Assembly: GCA_030066905.1 (NCBI GenBank)
Contig: JASJAR010000017.1
Location: forward strand, 1-46,013
DNA: 46,013 bases
Direction of reading: 5' to 3'
From: Paracoccaceae bacterium
GTDB taxonomy: Bacteria; Pseudomonadota; Alphaproteobacteria; Rhodobacterales; Rhodobacteraceae
The position numbers and the translations under genes were made by a program. Shown here one piece after another: positions 25,226 to 33,359 of this stretch (position 1 is the stretch's first letter; each line of letters begins with the position of its first letter). A model generated the notes under the pieces. The model was not told the DNA's origin, did not search any database, and worked only from the letters and a program-made list of their open reading frames with translations.

Positions 25226-25453
25226 ATGGCCCTTTCCTGGAAAGCCCGGCGCCGCTGGAGCCTTGTCATTCTTCTCGTCGGTCTGCCGATCTACATCGTC
25301 GCGGCCGTCACGATCCTGAACCTTCTCGAGCGGCCCCCGATCTGGCTGGAATTCCTGGTCTACGCCGGGCTCGGCATCCTCTGGGCGCTGCCGTTCAGGG
25401 CGGTGTTCCGGGGTGTGGGCCGCGCCGACCCGGATGCCGAGGGCGAGGAGTAG
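25226..25453 (+). CDS. DUF2842 family small membrane protein
   Basis: 75 residues. Two hydrophobic segments (about 13-32 and 41-57) flank LERPPIWLEF, ending in an acidic tail DPDAEGEE. I recognise it as the DUF2842 family of alphaproteobacteria. Function is unknown. It is probably cotranscribed with purA. Confidence 0.85.
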   Translation: MALSWKARRRWSLVILLVGLPIYIVAAVTILNLLERPPIWLEFLVYAGLGILWALPFRAVFRGVGRADPDAEGEE

Positions 25454-25483
25454 AGGCCTCTGGCCGCCGCCGGCGCGCGCCCC

Positions 25484-25556
25484 GTCCCGGGCTTGACCCG
25501 GGACCCCGATCAACGATGCGCTCCATAGGGTCGAGGCCCCGGATCCAGTCCGGGGC
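25484..25556 (+). repeat. Palindromic repeat element, copy A
   Basis: Two imperfect 21-bp palindromes, GTCCCGGG-CTTGA-CCCGGGAC (25484-25504) and GCCCCGG-ATCCAGT-CCGGGGC (25536-25556), are separated by exactly 31 bases. It lies between the DUF2842 gene and the convergent acidic-protein gene. The rest of this 287-base gap has a GC-rich hairpin near 25638-25677 and the terminator at 25694-25720, but no gene. Confidence 0.8.
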
Positions 25557-25693
25557 GTGGGTCGCTGACGGCACGCCGGAGCGGGCCCCCAGACCTCCCC
25601 TCCACGCCAAACCCCACCGGCGGTCGCAACCCCGGCCTCTCCGACGGCAGAATACGAGGCCGGGGCGTCCGGAAACCTGCGACGACAACGAGA

Positions 25694-25720
25694 ACGGGCC
25701 GCGACTGTGCCGCGGCCCGT
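25694..25720 (-). terminator. Terminator hairpin after the acidic-protein gene
   Basis: Perfect 10-bp stem ACGGGCCGCG / CGCGGCCCGT with a 7-base loop, 20 bases past the stop of the minus-strand gene. On that strand a T-containing TCTCGTTGT follows, which is only weakly U-rich. Confidence 0.6.
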
Positions 25721-25740
25721 CCCCCGGATCAGGGATCGGC

Positions 25741-28089
25741 CTATTCCCCGGCGTAGCGCTGCTCGGGTTTGAACCGCGTCGTTTCAGAAACGGTGAACTG
25801 ACCGCGCTGGAGCTTCTGGATCCGGCCTTGCCGGAGAAGCTGACCGAACGAGCGCAAGCCCGCTTCGCGCGACTGCTCGATCGTCGGGTCGACTTTCGCG
25901 ACGCGCCGCATGATCTGGGGACGCGAGAAATGCGGCTGGCCCTCGATGAACGCGGTATAGGCGGCGGCGGCCTCCAGAAGATCAGTGAGATCGTGGGCGC
26001 CCATGCGCTGGGCGAAATCGGCGAACCCCTTCGATTCCTCGGCAGCCGCGGCGTTTTCCTCCGCCGTCAGGTCCCGCGAGACCCGGCGCGGCCGGATCGC
26101 GGGGTCGTCCTCGGCGCCCTCCACCCGAAGTTCGGAGACGAGCATCAACGGAGACGGACGGTCCTCGCCCTCGCCCTCGTCGTCTTCCAGCGCAACGACA
26201 TCGATGGTGTCTTCCGGTCCGAGGAGCCGGGTTTTGACCCGCGAACTGTCCGGGCGCGCCGGCGTCTCGTCAATGTCGCGTTCCCCGTCGATCTCGAGCG
26301 TCACGTCGGCGGCCTCGTCACGTGGTTCATCGTTTTCGACACTTGTCTCGACGGTCTCCGAGGTCCGGCGCGGCTTGACGATGTCCTGAAGGTCCTCGCG
26401 ATAGTCTTTCTGCTCCTCGGGGTCTCCGGCGCGGTCGCGGCCCACGACACGGCTCAGGATCTTGTCGGCCCGCGTCGCTGCCACGGCGGCCTTGAGATGT
26501 GCAATCGCACTCCGGCGGCGGCTGCCCTCGTTCTCGGCAAAAGCGCTGTCGGTCCGGTGCTGGAGCCGGTCGCTCTCTTCGTCCGGCGCGCGCAGTTGCG
26601 AGCTTTTCGAAAGGCTGCGTTCGCCACGGGCCTCGGCGAGGGTCGGTGCATCCTTCGGCGCCGCGTCGGCCTCGGCGTCGGCATGCCATTCGGACGCCTC
26701 GTCCCCTTCCATGTCGAGCGCCCGCCCCTCTTCCTCGCCGTCGTCCCGGTCCGCATCGTTCCGGGCCTCGGCATCGAAGTCGATGCCCCAAAGATCGTCC
26801 TCGGCCTCGCCGGTCACGCCGGCAGACGCGACCTCGGCGGTTTCGGTCTCTCCGGTTTCGTCCTCCGCCGTTTCGTCCTCGGCAACGGCGGGCGCATCGC
26901 GCACCAGCGTCGGTTCGCTGGCGACCTCGACCTTGGGTTCGTCGGGCTGGAGCGGGGGCGTCTCGCCCTCCTCGGCAGACGTCGCCGCCGCCTCGGCCGG
27001 ATCGTCGCCGGCCATGATACGGGCGATGGCCGCATCGGTGTCTTCATTCGCTGTCGGCGCCTCGGTATCGTCGATGTCAGCGTCGACCGGGGGGCGCGGT
27101 TCGTCCGCTTCCGCCGCCTCGGTCTCGGCGACCGGCTCGGGGCTCGGGGCGGGCTCTTCGACAGGGGCGGCCTCGGCAGCCGGTTCGCCGAGGTCGGCCT
27201 CGTCGTCGAAGGTCTCTTCGTCAGCTCCGGCCGGAGCGTCTTCTTCTTCGTCCCAACCTGCGTCGTCCGTGGCGACGGTCTGCGCATCGGCCGCGTCATC
27301 GTCGGGGTGAGCGACGATCTCGACGTCTTCGTCGAAGTCCCAGATCGGCTCGGCCGCGACCGGACCGTCCTCGTCGGGCACCCGGTCGTTCTCGCCGGCA
27401 GCCTGCTCGGCCATGACCTGGCTGATCAGCGTTGCGTCGATGTCTCCTGCAAAGCCCGGCGACATGTCGGCCACCATGGCTTCGTCGTCGGCGTCGCTTT
27501 CCTCGGTCGCCGTCGCGGCGAGCCCCGCCCCGATGTCGCGCGACCGGGTCCGTTCGACCACGGCCCTGATCCGGCTCAGCTTTTCCTCGATGCTGCCGGC
27601 CCGGGGATCGTGCGCGGCTTCGACGTCCTCTTCGATGGTTTCTTCGGCTGCTTGGGTCTCGGCCATCTCGTGGCTCGGCTCCTCGGCAGGTTCCGGCTCC
27701 GCCGCAACGAACGTGTCGTCCTGCCCGGTACCGACCATCGGCTCGGCCCCGGCCTCGTCGGTTGCCGCTGCCGGCTTGTCGATCATCTCAGCGGCCGGCA
27801 GGTCGGCCTCGTCTTCGGCAAGACCGCTGTCGAGCTGGCGCAGCACCACGCCCTCGCCCGACACGTGCGACTCCACCCGGCGCTGGATTTCGCGCTCGGC
27901 AATACGGTGCAGCATCTCGGCATCCGGCGTCGGCGGTTCGGCCCCGAAGTAGCGGTCGTCCGCGGCGAGATCGCGGAAGTATTCCGCGATGTGGCGCATC
28001 GTCGAAAACGGATCGTCGAAGCCTTCCAGCGTGCAGCTGAAAGTGCCGTAGGATACCGTAAGGATCTTACTCGAGCTCGAGCCTACCAT
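25741..28089 (-). CDS. Large acidic protein with conserved N- and C-terminal domains, function unknown
   Basis: 782 residues. A short globular N-terminus (about 1-80: SKILTVSYGTFSCTLEGFDD, FSTMRHIAEYFRDLAADDRYF) recalls conserved Rhodobacterales hypothetical proteins. A long low-complexity part (about 80-520) is dominated by Asp, Glu and Ala and is probably disordered. The region from about 520 is mixed-charge, and the last 95 residues look folded (FADFAQRMGAHDLTDLLEAAAAYTAFIEG, RRVAKVDPTIEQSREAGLRSFGQLLRQGRIQK). No signal peptide or membrane segment is seen. Function is not recognised. The opposite strand is also open over 2.7 kb, but only as a codon-bias shadow. Confidence 0.8.
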   Translation of the reverse strand: MVGSSSSKILTVSYGTFSCTLEGFDDPFSTMRHIAEYFRDLAADDRYFGAEPPTPDAEMLHRIAEREIQRRVESHVSGEGVVLRQLDSGLAEDEADLPAAEMIDKPAAATDEAGAEPMVGTGQDDTFVAAEPEPAEEPSHEMAETQAAEETIEEDVEAAHDPRAGSIEEKLSRIRAVVERTRSRDIGAGLAATATEESDADDEAMVADMSPGFAGDIDATLISQVMAEQAAGENDRVPDEDGPVAAEPIWDFDEDVEIVAHPDDDAADAQTVATDDAGWDEEEDAPAGADEETFDDEADLGEPAAEAAPVEEPAPSPEPVAETEAAEADEPRPPVDADIDDTEAPTANEDTDAAIARIMAGDDPAEAAATSAEEGETPPLQPDEPKVEVASEPTLVRDAPAVAEDETAEDETGETETAEVASAGVTGEAEDDLWGIDFDAEARNDADRDDGEEEGRALDMEGDEASEWHADAEADAAPKDAPTLAEARGERSLSKSSQLRAPDEESDRLQHRTDSAFAENEGSRRRSAIAHLKAAVAATRADKILSRVVGRDRAGDPEEQKDYREDLQDIVKPRRTSETVETSVENDEPRDEAADVTLEIDGERDIDETPARPDSSRVKTRLLGPEDTIDVVALEDDEGEGEDRPSPLMLVSELRVEGAEDDPAIRPRRVSRDLTAEENAAAAEESKGFADFAQRMGAHDLTDLLEAAAAYTAFIEGQPHFSRPQIMRRVAKVDPTIEQSREAGLRSFGQLLRQGRIQKLQRGQFTVSETTRFKPEQRYAGE

Positions 28090-28167
28090 TGTCGTCCGCT
28101 TTCTCCCAAACCCAGCAACAGTGTGTTTACCACGGCATCGTTCGCAAATAGGAACAGAGTGAAGGTG

Positions 28168-28230
28168 ATGGCACGATTTTTTTGGGTCAGAATTATGGCG
28201 ATTTCCCCAATGGCCCCACGATCCCCGTGA
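28168..28230 (+). CDS. Possible 20-residue leader ORF before thiN
   Basis: ATG preceded closely by GAAGG reads MARFFWVRIMAISPMAPRSP and stops with TGA, which overlaps the GTG proposed as the thiN start (GTGA). It could couple translation of thiN or be chance. No homology is recognised and no TPP-riboswitch sequence is seen near it. Confidence 0.25.
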   Translation: MARFFWVRIMAISPMAPRSP

Positions 28231-28883
28231 GCACCGCGATTGTCGATGCCGACCGTCCGGTGACGCTTCTGGGGCCGGCCAAGGCCAAGCGTCGGGACAT
28301 CAAGGCGGCTTTGGCGCTCGGGGGGCCGCTCGTTGCGGCCGATGGCGGGGCCGAACGGGCGCTTGACCTCGGGCTCGTGCCCGACGCGGTGATCGGAGAT
28401 TTCGACAGTTTCGACCCAAGGGCGCGGGTGGCGGAAAACCGCCTTCACCGGGTCTCCGAGCAGGACAGCACCGATTTCGAAAAGTGCTTGCAGCGAATCA
28501 AGGCGCCGCGGGTCCTCGCCCTTGGGTTCCTCGGTCGCCGGATCGACCATTCCCTGGCCGTGCTCTCAACGCTCGTCTCATACCCTCCGGGATGGTGCGT
28601 GCTGATCGGCAGCCACGATGTGGTCGTCCATTGCCCGCCCGCGATGGGTCTCGATCTGCCCCGGGGCACGCGGGTTTCGCTGTTTCCGCTCGCCGAGGTG
28701 ACCGGCCGCTCGTCCGGTCTTCAATGGCCGATCGACGGGATCGAATTCGCACCCGGCGGACCCGTCGGGACTTCCAACCGGGCCACGGCAAGGGTGGTGC
28801 TGGAACTGGACGCGGAGGGGATGCTTCTCATCCTCCCCCGGGATGCGGTCGGCGCACTGCTTGAGGCCCTGCCAGGCGGCTAA
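28227..28883 (+). CDS. thiN: Thiamine diphosphokinase
   Basis: 218 residues. It shows VAADGGAERALDLGLVPDAVIGDFDSF (nucleotide and metal site, GDFDS), SEQDSTDFEKCLQRI and LGFLGRRIDHSLAVLSTL, all characteristic of the kinase that makes thiamine diphosphate from thiamine and ATP. The start is uncertain: GTG 28227 gives the usual length, and a TTG at 28182 would add 15 residues. Its product is the cofactor of the porA/porB enzyme. The 3' end overlaps the convergent transporter gene by 56 bases. Confidence 0.88.
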   Translation: MSTAIVDADRPVTLLGPAKAKRRDIKAALALGGPLVAADGGAERALDLGLVPDAVIGDFDSFDPRARVAENRLHRVSEQDSTDFEKCLQRIKAPRVLALGFLGRRIDHSLAVLSTLVSYPPGWCVLIGSHDVVVHCPPAMGLDLPRGTRVSLFPLAEVTGRSSGLQWPIDGIEFAPGGPVGTSNRATARVVLELDAEGMLLILPRDAVGALLEALPGG

Positions 28884-29763
28884 GCCGGCGTTCGCGCAGG
28901 ACGATGTAGAGACCGGCGGCGAGGATCACGAGGATACCGGCGAGGGCCAGGCCGTTGGGGAATTCCCGAAAGAACACCCAGCCGAGGCCTGCGGCGACGG
29001 GGATTTCGAGGTATTGCACTGGCGCGACTGTGGCCGAGGGCGCGTAGCGCAGGCTCAGCGTCATCAGAAGATGGGCGAGCGTGCCGAACCCGCCGACGGC
29101 GAGAAGCATGAGAAGGCCGCTCGTGTCGGGCCGCACCGGGGCAAGGTCGTCGATGCCGAGGCCCGCGCCGACGGCCATCGCCGGAAGCAGGATGGCAAGG
29201 CTCTGCCAGCCGCTCGCGGCCTGGAGCGTCATCGGGTTCACGGTCTGCGCCAGATGCCGCGTCAGGATGATGTAGAAGGCGAAGATCACCGCCGCCGCCA
29301 CCGGCAGGAGCGCGGCCGGACCGACCGCCGCAAAGCTCGGCTGGACAACCATCAGGGTGCCCGCAAACCCCACCAGCGCGGCCATCACCCGCCGGGCGCC
29401 GACTTCCTCGCCCATGAAGAAATAGCCTAGAAACAAGAGGATGAACGGCAGCACATAGGCAATGGCCACGGCATCGGCCAGTGGCAGGAACCGAAACGAA
29501 CCGTAGATCGCGCCGAGGCCGAAGAGGTTGAGAATAGCCCTGAGGATCGAAAGTGCGAAGACCCCGCGCTCCATTGCGAGCCGCGCCCCGGTCAGCAGAG
29601 CAAGCCCCGCCATCGCGACAGCCTGTATCGCAAAGCGCGCCGCCAGGAGCATCGCCAGCGGCAGGGTCGCGCCGGCCATCTTGGCGAAGGCATCCGCGAA
29701 CGGGATGGCGAGGCAAAACCCGAGCATCAGGGCAATGCCCAGGGACGGGCGGTCGGCACTCAT
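28828..29763 (-). CDS. DMT superfamily (EamA) transporter
   Basis: 311 residues with about ten transmembrane helices in two EamA repeats. Examples are GIALMLGFCLAIPFADAFAK at the start, and LADAVAIAYVLPFILLFLGYFF closing the first half. The second half ends APVQYLEIPVAAGLGWVFFREFP and an Arg-rich cytoplasmic tail. Such proteins export or import small metabolites; the substrate is not readable. It lies 105 bases downstream of sdaA on the same strand and may be read through from it. Confidence 0.9.
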   Translation of the reverse strand: MSADRPSLGIALMLGFCLAIPFADAFAKMAGATLPLAMLLAARFAIQAVAMAGLALLTGARLAMERGVFALSILRAILNLFGLGAIYGSFRFLPLADAVAIAYVLPFILLFLGYFFMGEEVGARRVMAALVGFAGTLMVVQPSFAAVGPAALLPVAAAVIFAFYIILTRHLAQTVNPMTLQAASGWQSLAILLPAMAVGAGLGIDDLAPVRPDTSGLLMLLAVGGFGTLAHLLMTLSLRYAPSATVAPVQYLEIPVAAGLGWVFFREFPNGLALAGILVILAAGLYIVLRERRLSRLAGPQAVRRPHPGGG

Positions 29764-29868
29764 GGAGGGACCCTAGGCCGGGTCCGTGGCGGGGTCCATC
29801 TGGCGTTGCCTCCGACAATCCGGCTTGGGTCCGAAAACGCCCGATGAAGCGGCGCCCCTCGCCCCCGC

Positions 29869-31242
29869 TCAGCAGTTCGGGACGTTCACCGCCAGCCCCC
29901 CAAGGGCGGTCTCCTTGTACTTCTCGCTCATGTCCTCGCCGGTCTGGCGCATGGTCTCGATCGCCGCGTCGAGGGGCACGAAATGGGTGCCGTCGCCCCG
30001 GAGGCTCAGCGAGGCCGCCGAGACGGCCTTGATGGCACCGAGGCCGTTGCGCTCGATGCAGGGCACCTGGACGAGCCCCTTCACCGGGTCACAAGTCATG
30101 CCAAGGTGGTGTTCGAGCGCGATTTCGGCCGCGTTTTCAACCTGTTCCGGCGCTCCGCCCAGCACGGCTGCGAGACCTGCGGCGGCCATCGCACTGGCCG
30201 AGCCGACCTCGGCCTGACAGCCGCATTCGGCGCCCGAGATCGAGGCGTTGTGTTTGACGAGCCCGCCGATGGCGGCGGCCGTGAGCAGAAACTCGGGCAC
30301 CCGGGCCGATGTGGCCCCCGGCACATGGTCGAGCCAGTAGCGGATCGTCGCCGGCACCACCCCCGCCGCCCCGTTGGTCGGCGCGGTCACGACCTGTCCG
30401 CCGGCGGCGTTCTCCTCGTTCACCGCCATCGCATAGACGCTGATCCAGTCGTTGATGATATGGGGGGCGGTGAGGTTCTGGCCGCGCTCCGCCAGGAGCG
30501 CCTCGTGTATGCCCGCCGCTCGCCGCTTGACCCCGAGCCCGCCGGGCAGGATGCCATGGCCATCGAGCCCCCGGTCGATGCAGTCCGACATCACCGCCCA
30601 GATGCGCGCGAGCCCGTCGTCGAGCGCGCGCCGGTCCATCCGGCTGAGTTCGTTGGCCCGTTTGAGCTCGGCAACGGATTTGCCGCTTTCGGCGCACATC
30701 GCGAGCATCTCGGCCGCCGAATGGAACGGATAGGGGACGGGCGCTCCGTCGTCGGTGTTTCGGCCCTGCGCCAGTTCCGCCTCGGTCAGCACAAAGCCGC
30801 CGCCGATGGAGTAGTAAACCTCGTCGAGGATCACATCGCCCTGGCCGTCGAGCGCGGCCAGCCGCATGCCGTTGGCATGGCCCGGCAGGGGGGCGGAGCG
30901 GTCGAAGACAAGGTCTTCGGCGGGGTCGAAGGCGAGGGGGCCGAGCCCGCGCGGCGCCACCCGCTTTTCCGCCTTGATAGCCAAAAGGGCCGCCTCGGCG
31001 GTGTCGTGTTCATAGCTTTCGGGCTCGAAGCCGGCGAGGCCGAGGATCACCGCCCGGTCGGTGGCGTGGCCGACGCCGGTAAAGGCCAGCGAGCCGTGCA
31101 GATGCGCCGTGAGCCCCGCCGCCGTAAACGGCGAGGACCGCAAAAGGTCGAGAAACCGGGCGGCGGCCACCATCGGCCCCATCGTGTGTGACGACGACGG
31201 GCCGATTCCGACTTTGAAGAGATCGAGAACGGAGATGAACAT
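29869..31242 (-). CDS. sdaA: L-serine ammonia-lyase (iron-sulfur, single chain)
   Basis: 457 residues. The N-terminal beta domain begins [20 protein letters not shown] (SSSHT is the substrate-binding signature). The catalytic alpha domain has [18 protein letters not shown], the [4Fe-4S] cysteines in [14 protein letters not shown], and [20 protein letters not shown]. It deaminates L-serine to pyruvate. I reject the longer in-frame start at 31413 because its 57-residue extension is Arg-rich and non-homologous. Confidence 0.95.
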   Translation of the reverse strand: MFISVLDLFKVGIGPSSSHTMGPMVAAARFLDLLRSSPFTAAGLTAHLHGSLAFTGVGHATDRAVILGLAGFEPESYEHDTAEAALLAIKAEKRVAPRGLGPLAFDPAEDLVFDRSAPLPGHANGMRLAALDGQGDVILDEVYYSIGGGFVLTEAELAQGRNTDDGAPVPYPFHSAAEMLAMCAESGKSVAELKRANELSRMDRRALDDGLARIWAVMSDCIDRGLDGHGILPGGLGVKRRAAGIHEALLAERGQNLTAPHIINDWISVYAMAVNEENAAGGQVVTAPTNGAAGVVPATIRYWLDHVPGATSARVPEFLLTAAAIGGLVKHNASISGAECGCQAEVGSASAMAAAGLAAVLGGAPEQVENAAEIALEHHLGMTCDPVKGLVQVPCIERNGLGAIKAVSAASLSLRGDGTHFVPLDAAIETMRQTGEDMSEKYKETALGGLAVNVPNC

Positions 31243-31330
31243 CGCGGGTCCCTGCCAATACCGAACCTCCGTTAGCCCGACCCGGCGGCGGCTGACCACC
31301 CGAATCCGACCAGGCGGACGGCAAGCGCGG

Positions 31331-32461
31331 TCAGATCGCCGCCCGGATCGCCGGCACGCGTCTGAGAAGGGCCACAACCGCGAAGGACAGCGCAAGGCCC
31401 GCAAACGTCGCAACCGCGAATTTGGTCCACGCTCCGTAAGGCGCCGACAGAAGTGCGGTCTGCACCGCGACGAGCACGTAGACGTGGATCAGGTAGACCC
31501 CGTAGACCTGCCCCTGAAGCGCGCCGAGCACAGGGCCGGGCCGCGACACCCAGCGCCGCGCCACCGCGCAGATGCCGAAGATCATGCCCACCGCGATGGG
31601 GGCTTCGACGGCGGCCCAGCCATAGACGAACCATTGTCGCTCGAAGAACAGCGGGTCGCCGCTCAGCGCCACGAAGGCGACGAACGCAAGATAGGTCGCC
31701 ACACCGATGGCGAAACACGCGCCCGCCTGGCGGGTGTCGAAGGTCTCGAACCAGCGGCTGCGCCCCGCAACGATCCCGACGACGAAGAGACTGGCATATT
31801 GCGGGAAATGAGCGGGCTCGGCCGGAACGATACCGGCAATGTCGATCCAGACGTCCTGGGGCCACACCGCCCGGATCGCGGCGGTCGCCAGTGCGAGGGT
31901 CAGAACGTAGGCCAGAACCGGAGCGAACCCTGGCGGCGGCCGCACCGGCCCCGCGGGCCCGGTCAGCGCCCGCCAGAGCGCATAGAGCGCGGAGTAGACG
32001 AAGAGATGGGCGATGAACCACAGCGGGCCGAATTCGACCCCGTCGGCAAAATGGGCGCGCCAATGGGCCAGAAGCGGGGGCTTGTCCGGCGACCAGAGCC
32101 AGCCGATCGCCGGCGTGACGAGAAGGACGAGCACGACGAGGGGCACAAGCAATCGCTCGACCCGGCGGCGCAGAAACCGCCAAAACCCCCTGCGGTCGTA
32201 GCTGGCTTCGGTGAAGTACCCCGCGATCAGAAAGAAAAAGCCCATGAAATAGGCCGCATTGATGCCGAGAAAGTAGATGAGCCCTTCGGTCTTTGCGGGG
32301 TCGGAGACGGGCCAGAGCCCGACATGGGTGTAGGGAATGGCAGCATGGTGGGTCACCACGAGCGCCACGAGATAGATCCTGATCCACTGGATCGCATGGA
32401 TCGGCGCGGCCTCGGCGCGGGTGACCCGGTCGGTCTCGGCAGGGACGGCAAGCGTTGGCAT
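31331..32461 (-). CDS. Acyltransferase family 3 membrane protein
   Basis: 376 residues with about ten transmembrane helices. The first helix carries the family signature around IHAIQWIRIYLVALVVTHHAAIP. GINAAYFMGFFFLIAGYFTEA, RRVERLLVPLVV and PLWFIAHLFVYSALYALWRAL follow. It resembles the OpgC/acyltransferase-3 group that modify sugars or lipids at the membrane; the acceptor is unknown. I start at the ATG of MPTLAVPAETDR; a start 20 codons earlier is possible but gives an Arg-rich leader. It is divergent from rpiA. Confidence 0.87.
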   Translation of the reverse strand: MPTLAVPAETDRVTRAEAAPIHAIQWIRIYLVALVVTHHAAIPYTHVGLWPVSDPAKTEGLIYFLGINAAYFMGFFFLIAGYFTEASYDRRGFWRFLRRRVERLLVPLVVLVLLVTPAIGWLWSPDKPPLLAHWRAHFADGVEFGPLWFIAHLFVYSALYALWRALTGPAGPVRPPPGFAPVLAYVLTLALATAAIRAVWPQDVWIDIAGIVPAEPAHFPQYASLFVVGIVAGRSRWFETFDTRQAGACFAIGVATYLAFVAFVALSGDPLFFERQWFVYGWAAVEAPIAVGMIFGICAVARRWVSRPGPVLGALQGQVYGVYLIHVYVLVAVQTALLSAPYGAWTKFAVATFAGLALSFAVVALLRRVPAIRAAI

Positions 32462-32494
32462 GACGTAAGGGTAGCTTCGCGCCCCATGTCGGGC

Positions 32495-32508
32495 TTGACG
32501 GCGGTCAA
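32495..32508. promoter_or_regulatory. Perfect FNR-like palindrome TTGACGGCGGTCAA
   Basis: TTGAC-GGCG-GTCAA is a perfect 5-4-5 inverted repeat in the 108-base spacer between the acyltransferase and rpiA genes. The form fits CRP/FNR-family sites. Its centre is 40.5 bases from the acyltransferase ATG and 68 from the rpiA ATG. Whether it is functional, and for which gene, is unknown. Confidence 0.4.
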
Positions 32509-32569
32509 TCGCCCCTCGCACCTATCCGGCGTTGCGCCTATAAGGCGGTCAACCGAGGGAAGCGTCACG

Positions 32570-33358
32570 ATGTCCGAAAACCTGTCACCCATCGATACCG
32601 CCAAATACGTCGCTGCGCGTCGGGCGACGGATTTCATCGAGAGCGGGATGAAGGTCGGGCTCGGCACCGGGTCGACGGCCGCCTGGCTTCTGAAATGCAT
32701 CGCCGAGATGATCCGAGACGAAGGTCTGTCGATCACCGGTGTGGCGACGTCGGAACGCACCGCCGCAATGGCTCGCGACCTCGGCATTCCGAGCACCACG
32801 CTCGACGCCACGAAATGGCTCGATCTGACCATCGACGGGGCCGACGAGTTCGACGGCGAGATGACTCTCATCAAGGGCGGCGGCGGAGCGCTGTTGCAGG
32901 AAAAGATCGTCGCGGCGGCCTCCGATCAGATGATCGTGATCGCCGACAAGACCAAGGAGGTCGAAACCCTCGGCGCCTTTGCCCTGCCTGTCGAAGTGAT
33001 CGGCTTTGGGCGCGAGACCACCCGCGCGCTGATCGAGGAAACCTTGCCGGGGCTCGACGTTCTGGGCCGCGAGACGGTCTGGCGGATGGACGGGGAGGCG
33101 CCCTTCAAGACCGACGAGGGCAATTTCATCCTCGATCTGCACCTCAAGCGCATCGGCAATGCCCGCCAGTTGGCCCTGGTCCTGAACCAGATCCCCGGCG
33201 TCGTCGAGAACGGGCTTTTCGTCGATCTCTGCGACGTGGTCGTCACCGGCCATGCCGACGGCAAGGTGGAGGTGCGCGACATCAATGCCGGCACGTTCGA
33301 AGAACAGCGCCTGCCGGTGGAACCGACGGCAAACATCTTCAAGGATATAGGGGCCTAG
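32570..33358 (+). CDS. rpiA: Ribose-5-phosphate isomerase A
   Basis: 262 residues. GMKVGLGTGSTAAWLL, TIDGADEFDGEMTLIKGGGGALLQEKIV and GFGRETTRALIEE are RpiA active-site segments. It interconverts ribose-5-phosphate and ribulose-5-phosphate in the pentose phosphate pathway. The ATG is set by homology; the frame is open 1.5 kb upstream without coding meaning. The glutathione reductase gene starts one base after its stop. Confidence 0.96.
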   Translation: MSENLSPIDTAKYVAARRATDFIESGMKVGLGTGSTAAWLLKCIAEMIRDEGLSITGVATSERTAAMARDLGIPSTTLDATKWLDLTIDGADEFDGEMTLIKGGGGALLQEKIVAAASDQMIVIADKTKEVETLGAFALPVEVIGFGRETTRALIEETLPGLDVLGRETVWRMDGEAPFKTDEGNFILDLHLKRIGNARQLALVLNQIPGVVENGLFVDLCDVVVTGHADGKVEVRDINAGTFEEQRLPVEPTANIFKDIGA

Positions 33359-33359
33359 C

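Noticed and set aside
28090..28226. TPP riboswitch before thiN
   Set aside because: No THI-box (CTGAGA-type) core or matching stems in the upstream region.
25516..28230. Long open frame on the plus strand opposite the acidic protein
   Set aside because: Composition (runs of Gly/Arg/Leu/Val) mirrors the Asp/Glu/Ala-rich gene on the other strand; no start signal or homology. It is a high-GC antisense shadow.
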